Source: an uncultured Rhodocyclaceae bacterium
Lineage (GTDB): Bacteria > Pseudomonadota > Gammaproteobacteria > Burkholderiales > Rhodocyclaceae
Direction: 5' to 3'
NCBI GenBank assembly: GCA_903950295.1
Contig: CAJBAP010000137.1
Location: 1-5,764, forward strand
Length of the DNA: 5,764 nt
The notes below the pieces were generated by a model. It worked only from the letters and a program-made list of their open reading frames with translations, did no database searches and was not told the origin of the DNA. Below, in pieces: positions 5,144 to 5,764 of this stretch (positions within the stretch are counted from its first letter, which is position 1; each line of letters begins with the position of its first letter). The position numbers and the translations under genes are program-made.

Positions 5144-5764
5144 ATGAATTCAAATCCTTTGCGCAGCAGGGAGGTGTGGTCTGTCCCCGTTAAGCGCGTT
5201 ATGCGAGCCTGGCCCCTATTGATCTTGGCAATGCTTCCGGGATTGTCTGCGGCGGCAACCTATAACTTGCCAATGACTCCGACGTGGAGCGCGCCGTTTG
5301 CCAATTGCAGCTTGTTGTCCGGTACTACCTACAGTTGTACCGGCAGCGTCACCATCGGCAGTAATGACACGATTAATTTCAGCTCGCCAATGACGCTCCA
5401 GGTCGCTGGCGACTTCACGATCGCCAATAACAGCAACATCAACGGTAATGCTAACGCCGTCACGATCGCTGCGGGGGGCAATATTTCGATTGGGAATTCG
5501 ATCGTCAGCTCTATCAACTTTGTTGCCGGAGGGAATTTCACCAGCGGCAACTCTGCTTCGGTATCGGGTGACATCACCGCAGCTGGAAATGTCACGATTG
5601 GCAATGGTGGCACGGTGACCGGTAGTATCGATGCCGGAGGAAACTTGAGTTTAGGCACGTCTACCGTCAGCGGATACTGCACGCCAAGCAATGCGCAATG
5701 TCTGAACGGAGTGACCGGGGGATGTACCTCCAGCACGGTGGGATACGCCACAACGGTGACCTGC
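5144..5764 (+). CDS. Second exported MshQ-type surface protein, N-terminal part (partial)
   Basis: An uninterrupted frame of 207 codons starts at ATG 5144 and runs off the window edge. Residues 1 to about 37 form a signal peptide: a basic stretch with VKRVMR, the core WPLLILAMLPGL, and cleavage near SAA. The mature start TYNLPMTPTW with Cys55 and Cys65 resembles N-termini I associate with MshQ/DUF6701-type proteins. Residues 88-177 hold about five units of 18-21 residues with AGGNxxxGNxxxVxG patterns, probably a right-handed beta-helix like that of bactofilins or filamentous adhesins. Four cysteines (179, 186, 194, 207) follow. The G-run at 5131-5136, 7 nt before the ATG, is the likely ribosome binding site. 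ATG 5201 (residue 20) would give a shorter, more conventional signal peptide but has no close ribosome binding site. The 71-nt gap and shared leader repeat suggest co-regulation with the preceding gene. A DUF6701 C-terminus beyond the edge is expected but unseen. Confidence 0.8.
   Translation, partial: MNSNPLRSREVWSVPVKRVMRAWPLLILAMLPGLSAAATYNLPMTPTWSAPFANCSLLSGTTYSCTGSVTIGSNDTINFSSPMTLQVAGDFTIANNSNINGNANAVTIAAGGNISIGNSIVSSINFVAGGNFTSGNSASVSGDITAAGNVTIGNGGTVTGSIDAGGNLSLGTSTVSGYCTPSNAQCLNGVTGGCTSSTVGYATTVTC
5405..5674 (+). repeat. Beta-helix-like short protein repeats
   Basis: About five imperfect units encode AGDFTIANNSNI, AGGNISIGNSIV, AGGNFTSGNSASVSG, AGNVTIGNGGTVTG and AGGNLSLGTSTVSG, spaced 18-21 residues apart. 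Alternating hydrophobic positions with turn-forming Gly and Asn suggest one helical rung per unit. The repetition is at protein level; the DNA copies differ. Confidence 0.65.

Noticed and set aside
5329..5751. Minus-strand open frame of 140 codons rich in Pro, Leu and Val
   Set aside because: It is the antisense image of the Gly/Asn/Thr-rich repeats of the second surface protein, whose sense frame has a signal peptide and no stop to the window edge.

Overview
This window looks like betaproteobacterial chromosome. The GC content is moderate (mid-50s by eye). The partial phosphatidylserine decarboxylase resembles the short type I enzymes of that class, and DUF6701/MshQ-like surface proteins are typical of beta- and gammaproteobacteria with type IV (MSHA-type) pili. 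The taxonomic call is inference from protein style only.

Layout, left to right, all on the + strand: (1) the last 75 codons of psd, carrying the LGST self-cleavage motif; (2) a 179-nt gap (230-408) holding an interrupted copy of a dispersed repeat, a hairpin element lying inside that copy, and a promoter with two tandem palindromes; (3) a complete type II toxin-antitoxin pair, vapB-vapC, with an ATGA overlap; (4) a 114-nt gap (1035-1148) with a mobile-element-associated-looking motif and a second, shorter copy of the dispersed repeat; (5) a 1307-residue secreted protein (1149-5072) with a signal peptide, an Ig-like module, two related Ig-like repeats, an L-type-lectin-like domain and a C-terminal DUF6701/MshQ region; (6) a 71-nt gap with the third repeat copy; (7) the first 207 codons of a second exported protein (5144 to the window edge), with a signal peptide, a cysteine pair and a run of about five 18-21-residue beta-helix-like repeats. 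The second protein looks like another MshQ-type surface protein with a different N-terminal module. It is open to the last base.

The main unexplained signal is the dispersed repeat. In front of both large surface-protein genes, the same 25-nt block (24 of 25 identical) ends exactly 35 nt before the ATG. The third copy, after psd, is split by about 60 nt that fold into a hairpin. The block could be a shared regulatory leader for the two surface proteins, or a genome-wide intergenic repeat that travelled with duplicated genes. The two large proteins probably act together at the cell surface or on a pilus. VapBC is a self-contained, autoregulated accessory module sitting between repeat copies. 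No tRNA, rRNA, CRISPR array, intact insertion sequence or convincing intrinsic terminator was seen.
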